From contig QIGN01000174.1 of assembly GCA_003228955.1 (NCBI GenBank), forward strand, positions 1 through 42,158: a stretch of 42,158 nucleotides of DNA, read 5' to 3'. The notes below the pieces were generated by a model that was not told where the DNA came from, searched no databases, and saw only the letters and a program-made list of their open reading frames with translations. Below are positions 1-7,693 of the stretch, piece by piece. The position numbers were made by a program, and so were the translations under genes. Position 1 is the first letter of the stretch. Each line of letters starts with the position of its first letter. The DNA comes from Hyphomicrobiales bacterium (GTDB lineage Bacteria; Pseudomonadota; Alphaproteobacteria; Rhizobiales; Methyloligellaceae).

Positions 1-87
1 CGTCAATGTCGTCTTGCCATGGTCAACATGGCCAATCGTGCCAATGTTGCAATGCGGCTTGTTGCGCTCAAATTTCTCCTTAGCCAT
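1..87 (-). CDS. tuf: Elongation factor Tu, N-terminal fragment (cut by window edge)
   Basis: EF-Tu is the GTPase that carries aminoacyl-tRNA to the ribosomal A site. Only the first 29 codons are present, running off the left edge. The translation has the invariant EF-Tu start ([16 protein letters not shown]) followed by the G1/P-loop region [11 protein letters not shown]. The start is the ATG at 87-85, preceded on the minus strand by only a weak purine-rich stretch. It lies downstream of tRNA-Tyr and tRNA-Gly on the same strand with no terminator visible between them, so the tRNAs and tuf are probably one transcript, an arrangement common in alphaproteobacteria. The identification is secure despite the truncation because this N-terminus is nearly invariant. 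Confidence 0.95.
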   Translation of the reverse strand, partial: MAKEKFERNKPHCNIGTIGHVDHGKTTLT

Positions 88-155
88 GTCGCTCTATCTC
101 TTTGCCATCTGCCGTTTCGTATCTTTGTGTTCCGCGATCAGGGCGCGGTTCCAAC

Positions 156-229
156 TGGAGCGGGTGAAGGGAATCGAACCCTCGTCGTCAGCTTGGAAGG
201 CTGCTGCTCTACCATTGAGCTACACCCGC
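156..229 (-). tRNA. tRNA-Gly (anticodon TCC)
   Basis: On the minus strand the sequence folds as a full cloverleaf of 74 nt with the CCA end encoded in the DNA. The acceptor stem GCGGGTG pairs with CACCCGC. The D-arm (AGCTCAATGGTAGAGC), the anticodon loop with TCC and the T-arm (GGTTCGATTCC) are all present. It lies between tRNA-Tyr and tuf and is probably cotranscribed with both. Confidence 0.96.
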
Positions 230-324
230 TTTCAGCACTTGCCGAATTCGCAACCCTCAAATCCGGGCACCTGAAACTCAATCCGCCGTCTCACCCCTGA
301 ATGTTCAAATATCAGACCTCCAAA

Positions 325-409
325 TGGTGGAGGGGGTTGGATTCGAACCAACGTAGGCATAGCCAACGGGTTTACAGCCCGTCCCCTTTAGCCACTCGGG
401 CACCCCTCC
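325..409 (-). tRNA. tRNA-Tyr (anticodon GTA)
   Basis: A class II tRNA of 85 nt with encoded CCA. The acceptor stem GGAGGGG pairs with CCCCTCC, the anticodon loop is CTGTAAA (GTA), and a long variable arm precedes the T-loop GGTTCGAATCC. It is the first gene after the predicted promoter at 476-504 and lies about 95 bp upstream of tRNA-Gly. Confidence 0.96.
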
Positions 410-811
410 TCGAACTGGTATGAATTTTTCCACACAAAAATGCCCCGCCGTCACCGGCAGGGACTGTTACTGCGGTTTATGGAAAGAGAGGCCTCTTCTG
501 TCAACCGCAAATCACCGAAAATAATCGGAAAAATTCCGGTTTGGCCGGATATTATCCTGCCTGCGGCTTGTCAGACCCGGCCGGAGGGCGAAATTGGCCC
601 CGATCAGCAATTTATTGCATTCCCGCCAGGCTTTCGAGCACCCGCCCCAGATTGTGAAAACGCTGAGCCCCCCAAGGCCGGAACCCGGCAACCCCCGTTA
701 CAAGCATATACCCGTGATCGAGCAGCTATTGCGGGCGTCAGGCGGGATATTCACACCCGCAATCCGAGGTGGAGGATCTCCACAATTTCCGCTCTCCCCG
801 CATGCGCGGAT
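410..811. other. Gene-free stretch between tRNA-Tyr and the glycine-riboswitch transcript
   Basis: Apart from the leftward promoter at 476-504 and the rightward promoter that begins at 812, I see no gene here. The open frames in this interval have no plausible start signals, no family motifs and overlap each other on different frames. The stretch separates two divergent transcription units. Confidence 0.6.
476..504 (-). promoter_or_regulatory. Predicted sigma70-type promoter of the tRNA-Tyr / tRNA-Gly / tuf transcript
   Basis: Read on the minus strand, a perfect -35 box TTGACA (504-499) is followed by a 17-bp spacer and a -10 box CATAAA (481-476), then a GC-containing discriminator. The predicted start site is near 469, about 60 nt before tRNA-Tyr. 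A 10-bp palindrome AGAGGCCTCT sits in the spacer. A consensus -35 with a GC-rich discriminator fits stable-RNA promoters. Prediction by eye only. Confidence 0.6.
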
Positions 812-840
812 TTGTCATGTTGGCGGCATTGTGTTACGAT
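812..840 (+). promoter_or_regulatory. Predicted promoter of the glycine riboswitch / symporter transcript
   Basis: A -35 box TTGTCA (812-817), a 17-bp spacer and a -10 box TACGAT (835-840) match the sigma70 consensus at 5/6 and 4/6 positions. The expected start site near 847 would put the first aptamer about 55 nt into the transcript. Prediction by eye only. Confidence 0.55.
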
Positions 841-900
841 TTTAGTCGGCTGTGGTTCTGTTCTTTGGGGGGACACCAAAAACCCATTTTATGGAAATTT

Positions 901-1118
901 CCCGATCCGGGAGAGATCGTCCCAACATCTGCGTTTTTTGTTGTGACGGCGCCGAAGGTGCAACCGCCCCGGAAACTCTCAGGCAAAAAGACTGGATCGG
1001 GAACAATGGCTATCTGGAGAGCAAGCTGCCGGTCGTGACATTTACCGGCAGTTTCACCGAAGGGGTAAGAGGGTGTTGATCGAACTCCCTCGCTTCTCTC
1101 AGGTTTTTGTACAGATGG
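901..1118 (+). ncRNA. Tandem glycine riboswitch (two aptamers)
   Basis: Two glycine aptamers are arranged in series upstream of an alanine/glycine symporter gene. Aptamer 1 (901-1001) is closed by a perfect 8-bp P1 stem, CCCGATCC (901-908) with GGATCGGG (994-1001). It carries the conserved blocks GGAGAGA, GCCGAAGG.GCAA and AACTCTCAGGCAAAAAGAC. Aptamer 2 (1010-1118) is closed by CTATCTG (1010-1016) with CAGATGG (1112-1118) and carries CTGGAGAGC, CACCGAAGGGGTAAG and CTTCTCTCAGG. The linker is only 8 nt, as is typical of tandem glycine riboswitches. These blocks match the known glycine riboswitch consensus (Rfam family gcvT). The downstream gene fits regulation of glycine transport. The direction of control cannot be read from the sequence. 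Confidence 0.93.
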
Positions 1119-1178
1119 GGCCTCGGACCGGTTTTTTCGGCCGGCGGGGCCTCTTGCGCGCTTTTTTTACCCAGGCGC
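1119..1178 (+). promoter_or_regulatory. Possible expression platform of the glycine riboswitch
   Basis: Directly after aptamer 2, GGCCTCG (1119-1125) can pair with CGGGGCC (1145-1151) around a smaller inner CCG/CGG helix. A second helix CGCGC (1157-1161) with GCGCG (1174-1178) would place a T7 run (1162-1168) in its loop. If the second helix does not form, the T7 run follows the first hairpin at about 10 nt, which is longer than a standard intrinsic terminator. The start codon of the symporter is 140 nt further on. Whether control is by termination or translation is undecided. Confidence 0.4.
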
Positions 1179-1318
1179 GTGATCGGCCAGCCTGACTGAA
1201 TGGTCAGCCGCCGGTGTCCGGTTCCGGGAATTCAACGTTTCAAAACCTTGGGCGGCCTTTGGTCCGCCTGGCGCTCAGGCGTGCGGTTTGGAACATAACC
1301 ATTGAGGGGAATGAACTC

Positions 1319-2680
1319 ATGGAAGCGATTACAAGTGCAGTAGGCTGGCTGAACGGCATCGTCTGGGGCGTGCCGATGCTGGTTCTGATTCTGGGCGTCG
1401 GGCTGTTTCTGACGCTCGGACTGAGACTTCTGACAATCCTGAAAATCCCGTTCGGCTTCAAGTTATTGTGGCAGGGACGAATACCGGGCGGCAAGGGCGA
1501 GATCACACCGTTCAACGCCCTGATGACGTCGCTGGCGGCGACAATCGGCACCGGTAACATTGCCGGCGTGGCGACCGCCATCTTTCTCGGCGGCCCGGGC
1601 GCGGTCTTCTGGATGTGGATGACGGCGCTGGTTGGCATGGCCACAAAATATGCCGAAGCCGTACTGGCTGTGCGGTATCGCGAGAAAGATGATCGAGGCA
1701 AGTTTGTTGGCGGGCCGATGTATTACATCAGGAACGGCCTCGGAAAAAAATGGAGCTGGATGGCCGCCACCTTTGCCCTGTTCGCCGGCATTGCCGGGTT
1801 CGGCATCGGTAACATGGTGCAGGCAAACTCCATCGCCAATGCGCTGAACGCGAACTTCGCCATTCCCGAATGGCTGACCGGTGTCGTCCTCGTCGTGCTG
1901 GTCGGCGCGGTTCTGCTTGGCGGAATTGAGCGCATCGCAACCGTGGCCGGCAAGCTCGTACCGATTATGGCAATTGCCTATATTTCGGCTGGAGCTCTGG
2001 TTCTGATTCTGAACGCCGAAGCTATTCCAGCCGCCTTTGGCCTGATCTTCAAATATGCGTTCACGCCTTCAGCCGCGACCGGCGGCTTTGCCGGCGCCGC
2101 GGTTTGGGCGGCCATCCGCTTTGGTGTCGCGCGCGGCGTGTTCTCGAACGAGGCCGGCCTCGGTTCGGCCCCGATTGCCCACGCGGCGGCACAGACCAAG
2201 GGTCCGGTGAGCCAGGGCCTCGTCGCCATGCTGGGGACCTTCATCGATACACTGATCGTCTGCTCCTTCACCGCCCTTGCGATCCTCGTTACCGGGGCAT
2301 GGACCAGCGGCGAGACGGGCGCGGCTCTGACCTCCAGGGCCTTCGATCTGGCCCTGCCAGGTGTCGGTGGATATGTCATTGCGGTGTCTCTGGCTGTTTT
2401 CGCCTTCACGACGATCCTTGGCTGGAGCTATTATTGCGAGCGCTCGCTGCAATATCTGTTCGGCATCAAGATCATCACGCCGTTCCGCGTCCTGTGGTCT
2501 CTGGCGGCGCTGGTCGGCGCCACCTTGAAGCTCAGCTTCGTCTGGCTTCTGGCGGATACGATGAATGCATTGATGGCAATCCCGAACCTGATCGCGCTGG
2601 CCCTGCTCAGCCCGATTGTGTTCAAGCTCACAAAGGAATTCTTCGATTCGAAAGGGAAATCGGAGGACAACCCGTTTTAA
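1319..2680 (+). CDS. Sodium:alanine/glycine symporter (AGCS family)
   Basis: An inner-membrane carrier that takes up alanine and/or glycine with Na+. The frame is open from 1214, but I place the start at the ATG at 1319 because GAGGGGA lies 8 nt upstream and the hydrophobic N-terminus begins there. This gives 453 residues, the usual family length. The protein has about ten to eleven hydrophobic segments. The family signature is seen at residues about 80-110 (TIGTGNIAGVATAIFLGGPG, then MATKYAE), with a later FSNEAGLGSAPIAHAAA motif. Both are characteristic of AGCS proteins and contribute to substrate and sodium binding in characterised members. The tandem glycine riboswitch in its leader strongly suggests that glycine is a physiological substrate. 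It is a single-gene unit closed by the terminator at 2708-2742. Confidence 0.93.
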   Translation: MEAITSAVGWLNGIVWGVPMLVLILGVGLFLTLGLRLLTILKIPFGFKLLWQGRIPGGKGEITPFNALMTSLAATIGTGNIAGVATAIFLGGPGAVFWMWMTALVGMATKYAEAVLAVRYREKDDRGKFVGGPMYYIRNGLGKKWSWMAATFALFAGIAGFGIGNMVQANSIANALNANFAIPEWLTGVVLVVLVGAVLLGGIERIATVAGKLVPIMAIAYISAGALVLILNAEAIPAAFGLIFKYAFTPSAATGGFAGAAVWAAIRFGVARGVFSNEAGLGSAPIAHAAAQTKGPVSQGLVAMLGTFIDTLIVCSFTALAILVTGAWTSGETGAALTSRAFDLALPGVGGYVIAVSLAVFAFTTILGWSYYCERSLQYLFGIKIITPFRVLWSLAALVGATLKLSFVWLLADTMNALMAIPNLIALALLSPIVFKLTKEFFDSKGKSEDNPF

Positions 2681-2707
2681 TCGCCCTTAAGTGATAGATC
2701 GACAGAG

Positions 2708-2742
2708 GAGCGCGCCCTGCCAAAACGGGGCGCGCTCTTTAT
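2708..2742 (+). terminator. Intrinsic terminator after the symporter gene
   Basis: A perfect 10-bp stem, GAGCGCGCCC (2708-2717) with GGGCGCGCTC (2728-2737), and a 10-nt loop with AAAA are followed by TTTATAT. It lies 28 bp after the symporter stop codon and before rlmB. Confidence 0.8.
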
Positions 2743-2794
2743 ATTGACGACAGGCCATTGCGCCGTGATCCGGCGCTCTCTATCAATCGTGGCC

Positions 2795-3583
2795 ATGAGC
2801 AAACGAAAACGCAGCGCGGCATCGAACAAGCGCAGCCCCGCATTGCGCCAATCCTCTCCACGGCATGACGAGCGTATCCATGGCATCCATGCGGTGCGCG
2901 CTGCCCTTGCGAACCCCCGACGCAGCATTTCGGCGCTTTACGCCACCAAAAACGGCCGTGACCGGCTGGCTGACATTCTCGACCCTGTCGCGGCCAGGGA
3001 AATCGAGGTCAGTCCGGCCGAGTTGACCCGCCGTCTGGGCGGCGACGCCGTCCACCAGGGCGTCATGGTCGAAACCGCGCCGCTTGAACAGGCCTCCCTC
3101 GGCAGCATTTTGGAAGCGGCGGGAGGGCGCGGACCCATTATCGTGCTCGACCAGGTGACGGACCCGCACAATGTCGGGGCGGTCCTGCGTTCGGCCGCCG
3201 CCTTTGACGCAAGCGCCCTCATCATGACCCGGCGCAACAGCCCTCCCCTGGACGGAACCCTCGCCAAGGCGGCCTGCGGCGGCGTTGAACATGTGCCGGT
3301 GGTTCTTGTGCCCAATCTGGCCCGTGCGCTCGAGGAGCTTGGCCGCGCGGGTGTTTATCGCATCGGGCTCGAAGGCAGCGCGAACCAGCCGCTAGAAACC
3401 GCCGCGCCGCAACATCCCTGCGCATTGGTGCTTGGATCGGAGCATAAGGGCCTGCGCCGACTGACAGCTGAGAATTGTGACCTATTGTGCCGCCTGACGA
3501 CGCCCGGCGCGCTGGCCAGCCTGAATGTCTCCAATGCGGCGGCCATTGCCATGCATATGCTGGCAACCCGCGCCGCCAAATGA
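2795..3583 (+). CDS. rlmB: 23S rRNA (guanosine-2'-O)-methyltransferase RlmB family (SpoU/TrmH)
   Basis: A SPOUT-class RNA methyltransferase that in characterised members transfers a methyl group from S-adenosylmethionine to the 2'-O of G2251 of 23S rRNA. The N-terminal substrate-binding domain carries the GIHAVRAAL motif that marks RlmB/TrmH proteins. The C-terminal knot domain has motif 1 (DQVTDPHNVGAVLRSAAAF), motif 2 (LVLGSEHKGLRRL) and motif 3 (LASLNVSNAAAIAMHML). I chose the ATG at 2795 (262 residues). The frame stays open to 2744, but the extra 17 codons resemble nothing, and the Lys/Arg/Ser-rich start is common in this group. No clear Shine-Dalgarno site is visible for either start. 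The nearby tuf/tRNA genes match the usual alphaproteobacterial neighbourhood of rlmB. Confidence 0.92.
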   Translation: MSKRKRSAASNKRSPALRQSSPRHDERIHGIHAVRAALANPRRSISALYATKNGRDRLADILDPVAAREIEVSPAELTRRLGGDAVHQGVMVETAPLEQASLGSILEAAGGRGPIIVLDQVTDPHNVGAVLRSAAAFDASALIMTRRNSPPLDGTLAKAACGGVEHVPVVLVPNLARALEELGRAGVYRIGLEGSANQPLETAAPQHPCALVLGSEHKGLRRLTAENCDLLCRLTTPGALASLNVSNAAAIAMHMLATRAAK

Positions 3584-3584
3584 C

Positions 3585-3625
3585 AGAGCCGCCCGGGGAT
3601 CAATGAAATCCCGGGGCGGCTCTTA
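3585..3625 (+). terminator. Intrinsic terminator after rlmB
   Basis: A 16-bp stem with one central mismatch, from 3585-3600 and 3608-3623, encloses a 7-nt loop just after the rlmB stop codon. The T-tract is weak (CTCTTAAT). It can work in both directions and also faces the end of the convergent gene at 3675-4025. Confidence 0.65.
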
Positions 3626-3674
3626 ATCTGACTATCGCCCGTTGCGCCGCGACATGTTCCGCAACGGATCGCCG

Positions 3675-4025
3675 CTAGTAGCGGAAATAGTAGCGGCCAT
3701 GCGGGCGGTGGCGCTTGGCATATCTATGGCGCTTCTTATAGTAGCGACGGGCGTGGCGGCGCTTCTTATAATAACGCTTCTTATAGTTCCGCTTTTTGTA
3801 ATAATATCCGTAAGTTGGATAGTAATACGACCCGTAGTAACGCTTCCGGTGGGGCTGGTAATAATATTTGCGCGGATAGTAGCCATATCCGCCGCCATAC
3901 CCAAAGCTGAGATTGACTCCATATGAGCCGATGGAAATGTACCCGCCCGCGTCCGCTTTATCGGGCTTGGCCAGAACCAAAGCCAAAACGAACGCAAGTG
4001 CGAGAGCAACGCTTCGCAACTTCAT
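3675..4025 (-). CDS. Exported Tyr/Arg/Lys-rich low-complexity protein
   Basis: I do not recognise a named family. The 116-residue product has a clear signal peptide (a Lys/Arg start, then a run of Ala/Leu/Val, likely cut after the ADA near residue 26). A short Gly/Ser/Tyr-rich part follows. The rest is almost only Tyr, Lys, Arg, His and Gly, with repeated RRYYKKR- and KKRYYKK-like units. The mature protein is strongly basic and aromatic. The gene is real: a strong AAGGAGG lies 5 nt before the ATG, the signal peptide is good, and terminator-like structure lies behind it. Similar short Tyr/Arg-rich exported proteins occur in Hyphomicrobiales without known function. Binding to acidic surface polymers or a role in the envelope is only a guess. 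Overlapping forward frames are shadows of the repeats. Confidence 0.75.
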   Translation of the reverse strand: MKLRSVALALAFVLALVLAKPDKADAGGYISIGSYGVNLSFGYGGGYGYYPRKYYYQPHRKRYYGSYYYPTYGYYYKKRNYKKRYYKKRRHARRYYKKRHRYAKRHRPHGRYYFRY

Positions 4026-4179
4026 TGACGCCTCCTTGTAGCATCAAGCCATACCCCCGGCATGAGCACCCTAACCCAGGGCGCGCAGAGAGTCCCCATG
4101 AAAGATACGTGCGTGGTATAGCCAACCCGTCGCGCATCTGGAATTACGCACGAATCGGGGATATGGGTTGATCGCGCCA

Positions 4180-4208
4180 TTGAGGTCCGCGCAAAATTGA
4201 TTTATCAG
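4180..4208 (+). promoter_or_regulatory. Possible promoter of tRNA-Thr
   Basis: TTGAGG (4180-4185), a 17-bp spacer and TATCAG (4203-4208) give 4/6 matches at each box, about 55 nt upstream of the tRNA. Weak prediction by eye. Confidence 0.35.
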
Positions 4209-4263
4209 CCTCGCATCCGTTGCCACTTCCGGGCCCCTTGGGGGACGCCCCGGCAGCATCAGG

Positions 4264-4339
<76 letters not shown>

Positions 4340-4483
4340 TTATTTTCAATGGGTTATCCCCACAACCTCATATCGTGAATTTAGCCGCGCGCACGTTTGA
4401 AACTAATATTTTTTGTTGCCCGCCAATATGATCTTGGTACAGAGTGTGGTGCCCATTGCGCTTGGGCTGGGGGTAACGAAACA

Positions 4484-7400
4484 ATGCTAATTCGTGCGTT
4501 TGAGTTTTTGTGCTTTGCCGCGCTATTCGCGGCCCTCTCGATTATCCTGCAAACTCCCCACGCCTTCGCCGCAAGCGACATGGTGTGGAGTTTCTCCGAA
4601 GGCAACGACGCCAGCAACCGGGGCCGGATGACCGCCCGGCTCGGCTACGGCGTTCCTGAAACCGACAACGTCCAGGTGGACGGCGTGTGCGAAGCGCGGC
4701 GCGGCACGGGCGTTATGAGCGCCAACCTGATCCTCGGCGCCGAAGTCGGAAAACTCGAAGATGGCTCGAGCGTCAATGTCCGCTTCACCGGCGGCGGCTT
4801 CAATCACTTCGTCAGCGGCAGCGTCTATGGAACAAAGCTCGAAGAAGGCATTACCGGCATCTCGCTTGACGTGAAGGTCAACGACCCGCTGTGGAAGGCG
4901 CTGATGGAGCAGGACTCGCTCGATTATCTGGTGCCGGGCTATTCCGCCTCGAAGCTCGCTCTGAAGGGCGGGCAAGACAAGATCAGGCAGTTCATCCGCG
5001 CCTGCCGGTCCTACGCCGATGTGCTTGGCCCAGAGAAAACGTCTGAGGCGAAGCCTGCATCTGAAAAAACGGTCAAGGCCAACGGCGAGCCGAAAAAGAC
5101 CGCGCGGTACCAAACTGCTTCCGGCCCGGAGAAAAAGGCATCTCCCTCCGGCGGCGCTTCGGAAAAAGAAGCCTATGACGCGGCCAAGGAGCTTGGCACG
5201 CTCGAAGCGTGGGAAGCGTTTTTGAACAACTTCCCCAAGGGGTTTCGCGCCGATCTGGCCCGGGCCTATGTGAAGCGGCTGGGGAACGAAATACCCAGGA
5301 CGGCGAAGAAACCCGCGGCACCCCCTGCGCCAAAAGTGACCGCAGCGCCCATAGCGCCCGCACCCCCGCCCCCGCCGCCAGGGCCGGCGGATATTTCCAT
5401 AACCCAGACGGCCAACCAGGGGGCCTGCAAGGGCGGAGACAATTGCAGCTATACGACTGTCGCCACAAATACCGGCGGCACTCTCTTTACCGGCCAGCTG
5501 GTCATTGCCAATTCGCTCGCGCCGCGCGGCGCGACGCTCACCTCCCCCGGCAGCGAGCCCTGGTTCTGCCAGGGCATGGGCGGCGGGGCAGTCTGCACGA
5601 ACGCCGCCGCCAATCTCGCGCCAGGCGCATCGACCACCCTGTCGCTGACTTTCACGTTGCCGCGCAATGCCGGCGGCTCCGTCACCTCTTGCGCCAGCAT
5701 TTCATGGGGCGGCGCGCCGACGGGCAGCTCCGTGCGCGATGTGCAGGCGGCGCTTGCCCAGCGCGGGTTTAACCCCGGTCCGGCCGACGGACAGGCGGGC
5801 CGCAAGACGGTGAACGCCATCCGCGAGTTTCAGGGCCGGAACGGCTTGCAGGCCAGCGGCAAGATCGATCTGCCCCTGCTGATTGCCCTGTTCACGACGC
5901 CGCGCGCAGGCGACGCGAACCCGGGCAACGACCAGGCCTGCGCCGGCTCCGCCGTAACGCCGGCGCCCACGGTTTTCACGCCCGCGCCGCCGGCGGCCAG
6001 ATGGCAACCGCCACGCGGACAAAAAGCCGTCACCAGGAAAAGCCCCACGGGTAAATGTTCCAGCCGCAGCGTCTGGCTTGAAGGCCAGTGCATTCTGAAA
6101 TCCTATGTCGCATCCTTTTGCGGCCCCGGTTTTCACCGCGCGGGGTCGAAATGCGTGTCGAACGCGAACAGGGCGGCCACGGCGCCGCGCGGCGACCAGC
6201 GGGCCGGGTGCCCCTCGGGCCAGACGCGTGTCGGCAATTCCTGCGTGAACACAAAGCTGGCTCCGGTGTTCGGCAATGCCGGGCGTGGGGGCGATGCGAC
6301 CACCCGGACCGGCGGCGGGCAGCCCTTCGTGAATTTCAACCGGTCCCAGTTTGGCGGACCGAGCCAGACCAAAGCCTGCCTGCCCGGTAAAATCCGCTCC
6401 GGCAACACGTGCAAGTGCCCGCCCAGCTATCCCAAGCTCAGAAATGGGAACTGCTACGCGGTAAAGGACGGGAACGAGAAGATGCACCCGGCGCAGCAGC
6501 AGCTCATGGAACAGCAGCAAATAAAGGCTGAAGCGGGGTGTCCGAACGGGGAATTTAGGAGTTCCAGCGGCCAGTGCACATGCGGCTATTTTGGTCAAAG
6601 AGACAAAAAAACCGGTAAGTGCACTGCGGCCTGTTTTGGGGGCATGGTTCCGGCCTACGGCGATCCAATGGTTTCATGCAAATGCCCGGCAGGTCTCGTC
6701 GAAGTAAACGATGGCGCCGGGATGGGCTGCGCCAGGCCCGGCACGCCGAACACGCGCGTCGTTCCCAGAAAGTCAAGCAAATGCCCGGACCCAAGAATGA
6801 TTTTGACCACATCGGGTAAATGCCATTGCGGAGATTTCGCAAAGGTCGGGAACAAGTGCGTCACCTTCAGCGAAATGAAAAATTATCGCTGTATCGATCT
6901 CGGACTCACTGACGCGCAAGCGACTAACCCGAACATTGCCTGCAAGCCTTCCGGACAGGGCTTCAGTACAAACGTCGGCGAACAGATCTGCGGTTCCGGG
7001 CAGATTATCGACAATGCAGGCCGCTGCACCTGCCCCCAGGGCAAGGTCTGGCGCAAGGGCAGATGCAGGAACCCCAAGGCCGAGGATGTGCTGAAGCAAC
7101 TTTTCCAGCCGCAGAACCAAAACGCACCTGCCACGCAGCCGCGACAGCAATTCCAGCAGCAGATCACCTGCACCGGCGGGCGCGTGGCCAACGCGAACGG
7201 CCAGTGCAAGTGCACGGGCGGCAAGGTCTGGCGCAGCGGCAAGTGCCGGAACCCGAAAGCGCAGGATATTCTCAAGCAGTTCATCCAGCCGAAGCCGAAG
7301 CCGAACCAGCCGAAGCCTCAGCCGAACCAGCCGCAGAACCAGAACCAGCAGTTGCAGCAGGGCATCAACAACCTGCTCAATCAGTTCTCCGACGCCCGCC

Positions 7401-7693
7401 TGAAGCGCGACGTGACGCATCTCGCCACGATGGAGAGCGGAATAAGACTCTACGCTTTCCGCTATCTGTGGGAGGACACGCTGCGCGTGGGCGTCATGGC
7501 GCAGGACCTTCTGGCCAACCCGGTATGGCGCGATGCGGTCATCCTGCACCCGAGCGGCTATTACGCGGTCGATTACGCGGCGCTCGGCCTGCGGATGGTG
7601 ACGCTGGAGGACTGGAACAGGCGCGGCTCCTTGGCCGTTCGGCTGCAACCTTCCACCGCCGTCGTTCCGGCGAACGCCGGACTCCGGTTCTGA
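4484..7693 (+). CDS. Large exported multidomain protein with PG-binding, Cys-rich and S74 chaperone domains
   Basis: The protein has 1069 residues from the ATG at 4484 (GGGGGTAA upstream; signal peptide likely cut after AFA at residues 27-29). An unknown N-terminal domain (about 30-190) is followed by an Ala/Lys/Pro linker ending in a run of prolines near 295. A DUF11-like beta-sandwich (about 301-408) starts ADISITQTANQG. A peptidoglycan-binding type 1 domain (about 413-466) has VRDVQAALAQRGFNPGPADG. A long Cys-rich region of CxCPxG.xxxxGxC units runs from about 520 to 925. Pro/Gln linkers lead to a C-terminal S74 intramolecular chaperone domain (about 968-1045) with SDARLKRDV, VGVMAQDL and VDYAALGL. 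S74 domains are known from phage tailspikes, where they trimerise the protein and cut themselves off at the Ser/Lys site. Here it suggests a trimeric surface protein anchored to peptidoglycan. Function unknown. The last 10 codons lie in a repeat element. Confidence 0.85.
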   Translation: MLIRAFEFLCFAALFAALSIILQTPHAFAASDMVWSFSEGNDASNRGRMTARLGYGVPETDNVQVDGVCEARRGTGVMSANLILGAEVGKLEDGSSVNVRFTGGGFNHFVSGSVYGTKLEEGITGISLDVKVNDPLWKALMEQDSLDYLVPGYSASKLALKGGQDKIRQFIRACRSYADVLGPEKTSEAKPASEKTVKANGEPKKTARYQTASGPEKKASPSGGASEKEAYDAAKELGTLEAWEAFLNNFPKGFRADLARAYVKRLGNEIPRTAKKPAAPPAPKVTAAPIAPAPPPPPPGPADISITQTANQGACKGGDNCSYTTVATNTGGTLFTGQLVIANSLAPRGATLTSPGSEPWFCQGMGGGAVCTNAAANLAPGASTTLSLTFTLPRNAGGSVTSCASISWGGAPTGSSVRDVQAALAQRGFNPGPADGQAGRKTVNAIREFQGRNGLQASGKIDLPLLIALFTTPRAGDANPGNDQACAGSAVTPAPTVFTPAPPAARWQPPRGQKAVTRKSPTGKCSSRSVWLEGQCILKSYVASFCGPGFHRAGSKCVSNANRAATAPRGDQRAGCPSGQTRVGNSCVNTKLAPVFGNAGRGGDATTRTGGGQPFVNFNRSQFGGPSQTKACLPGKIRSGNTCKCPPSYPKLRNGNCYAVKDGNEKMHPAQQQLMEQQQIKAEAGCPNGEFRSSSGQCTCGYFGQRDKKTGKCTAACFGGMVPAYGDPMVSCKCPAGLVEVNDGAGMGCARPGTPNTRVVPRKSSKCPDPRMILTTSGKCHCGDFAKVGNKCVTFSEMKNYRCIDLGLTDAQATNPNIACKPSGQGFSTNVGEQICGSGQIIDNAGRCTCPQGKVWRKGRCRNPKAEDVLKQLFQPQNQNAPATQPRQQFQQQITCTGGRVANANGQCKCTGGKVWRSGKCRNPKAQDILKQFIQPKPKPNQPKPQPNQPQNQNQQLQQGINNLLNQFSDARLKRDVTHLATMESGIRLYAFRYLWEDTLRVGVMAQDLLANPVWRDAVILHPSGYYAVDYAALGLRMVTLEDWNRRGSLAVRLQPSTAVVPANAGLRF
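6993..7296 (+). repeat. Two tandem Cys-rich modules inside the S74-domain protein
   Basis: Two units of about 40 residues, at 6993-7115 and 7174-7296, share the pattern G.I/V.N..G.C.C..GKVWR.G.CRNPKA.D.LKQ..QP. Each is followed by an Asn/Gln/Pro-rich linker. The close match in protein and DNA indicates a recent internal duplication. Confidence 0.75.

Noticed and set aside
440-946. Forward frame of 168 codons before the glycine riboswitch
   Set aside because: No ribosome site, no family resemblance, and its 3' part runs through the riboswitch promoter and the first aptamer.
3780-3850. Short repeated units as a possible CRISPR array
   Set aside because: The repeats are codon repeats inside a coding sequence, with no regular spacers.
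3642-3926. Forward hydrophobic frame over the Tyr/Arg-rich gene
   Set aside because: It is the complement of the repetitive Tyr/Lys codons and lacks a good start signal. The minus-strand frame has a strong ribosome site and a signal peptide.
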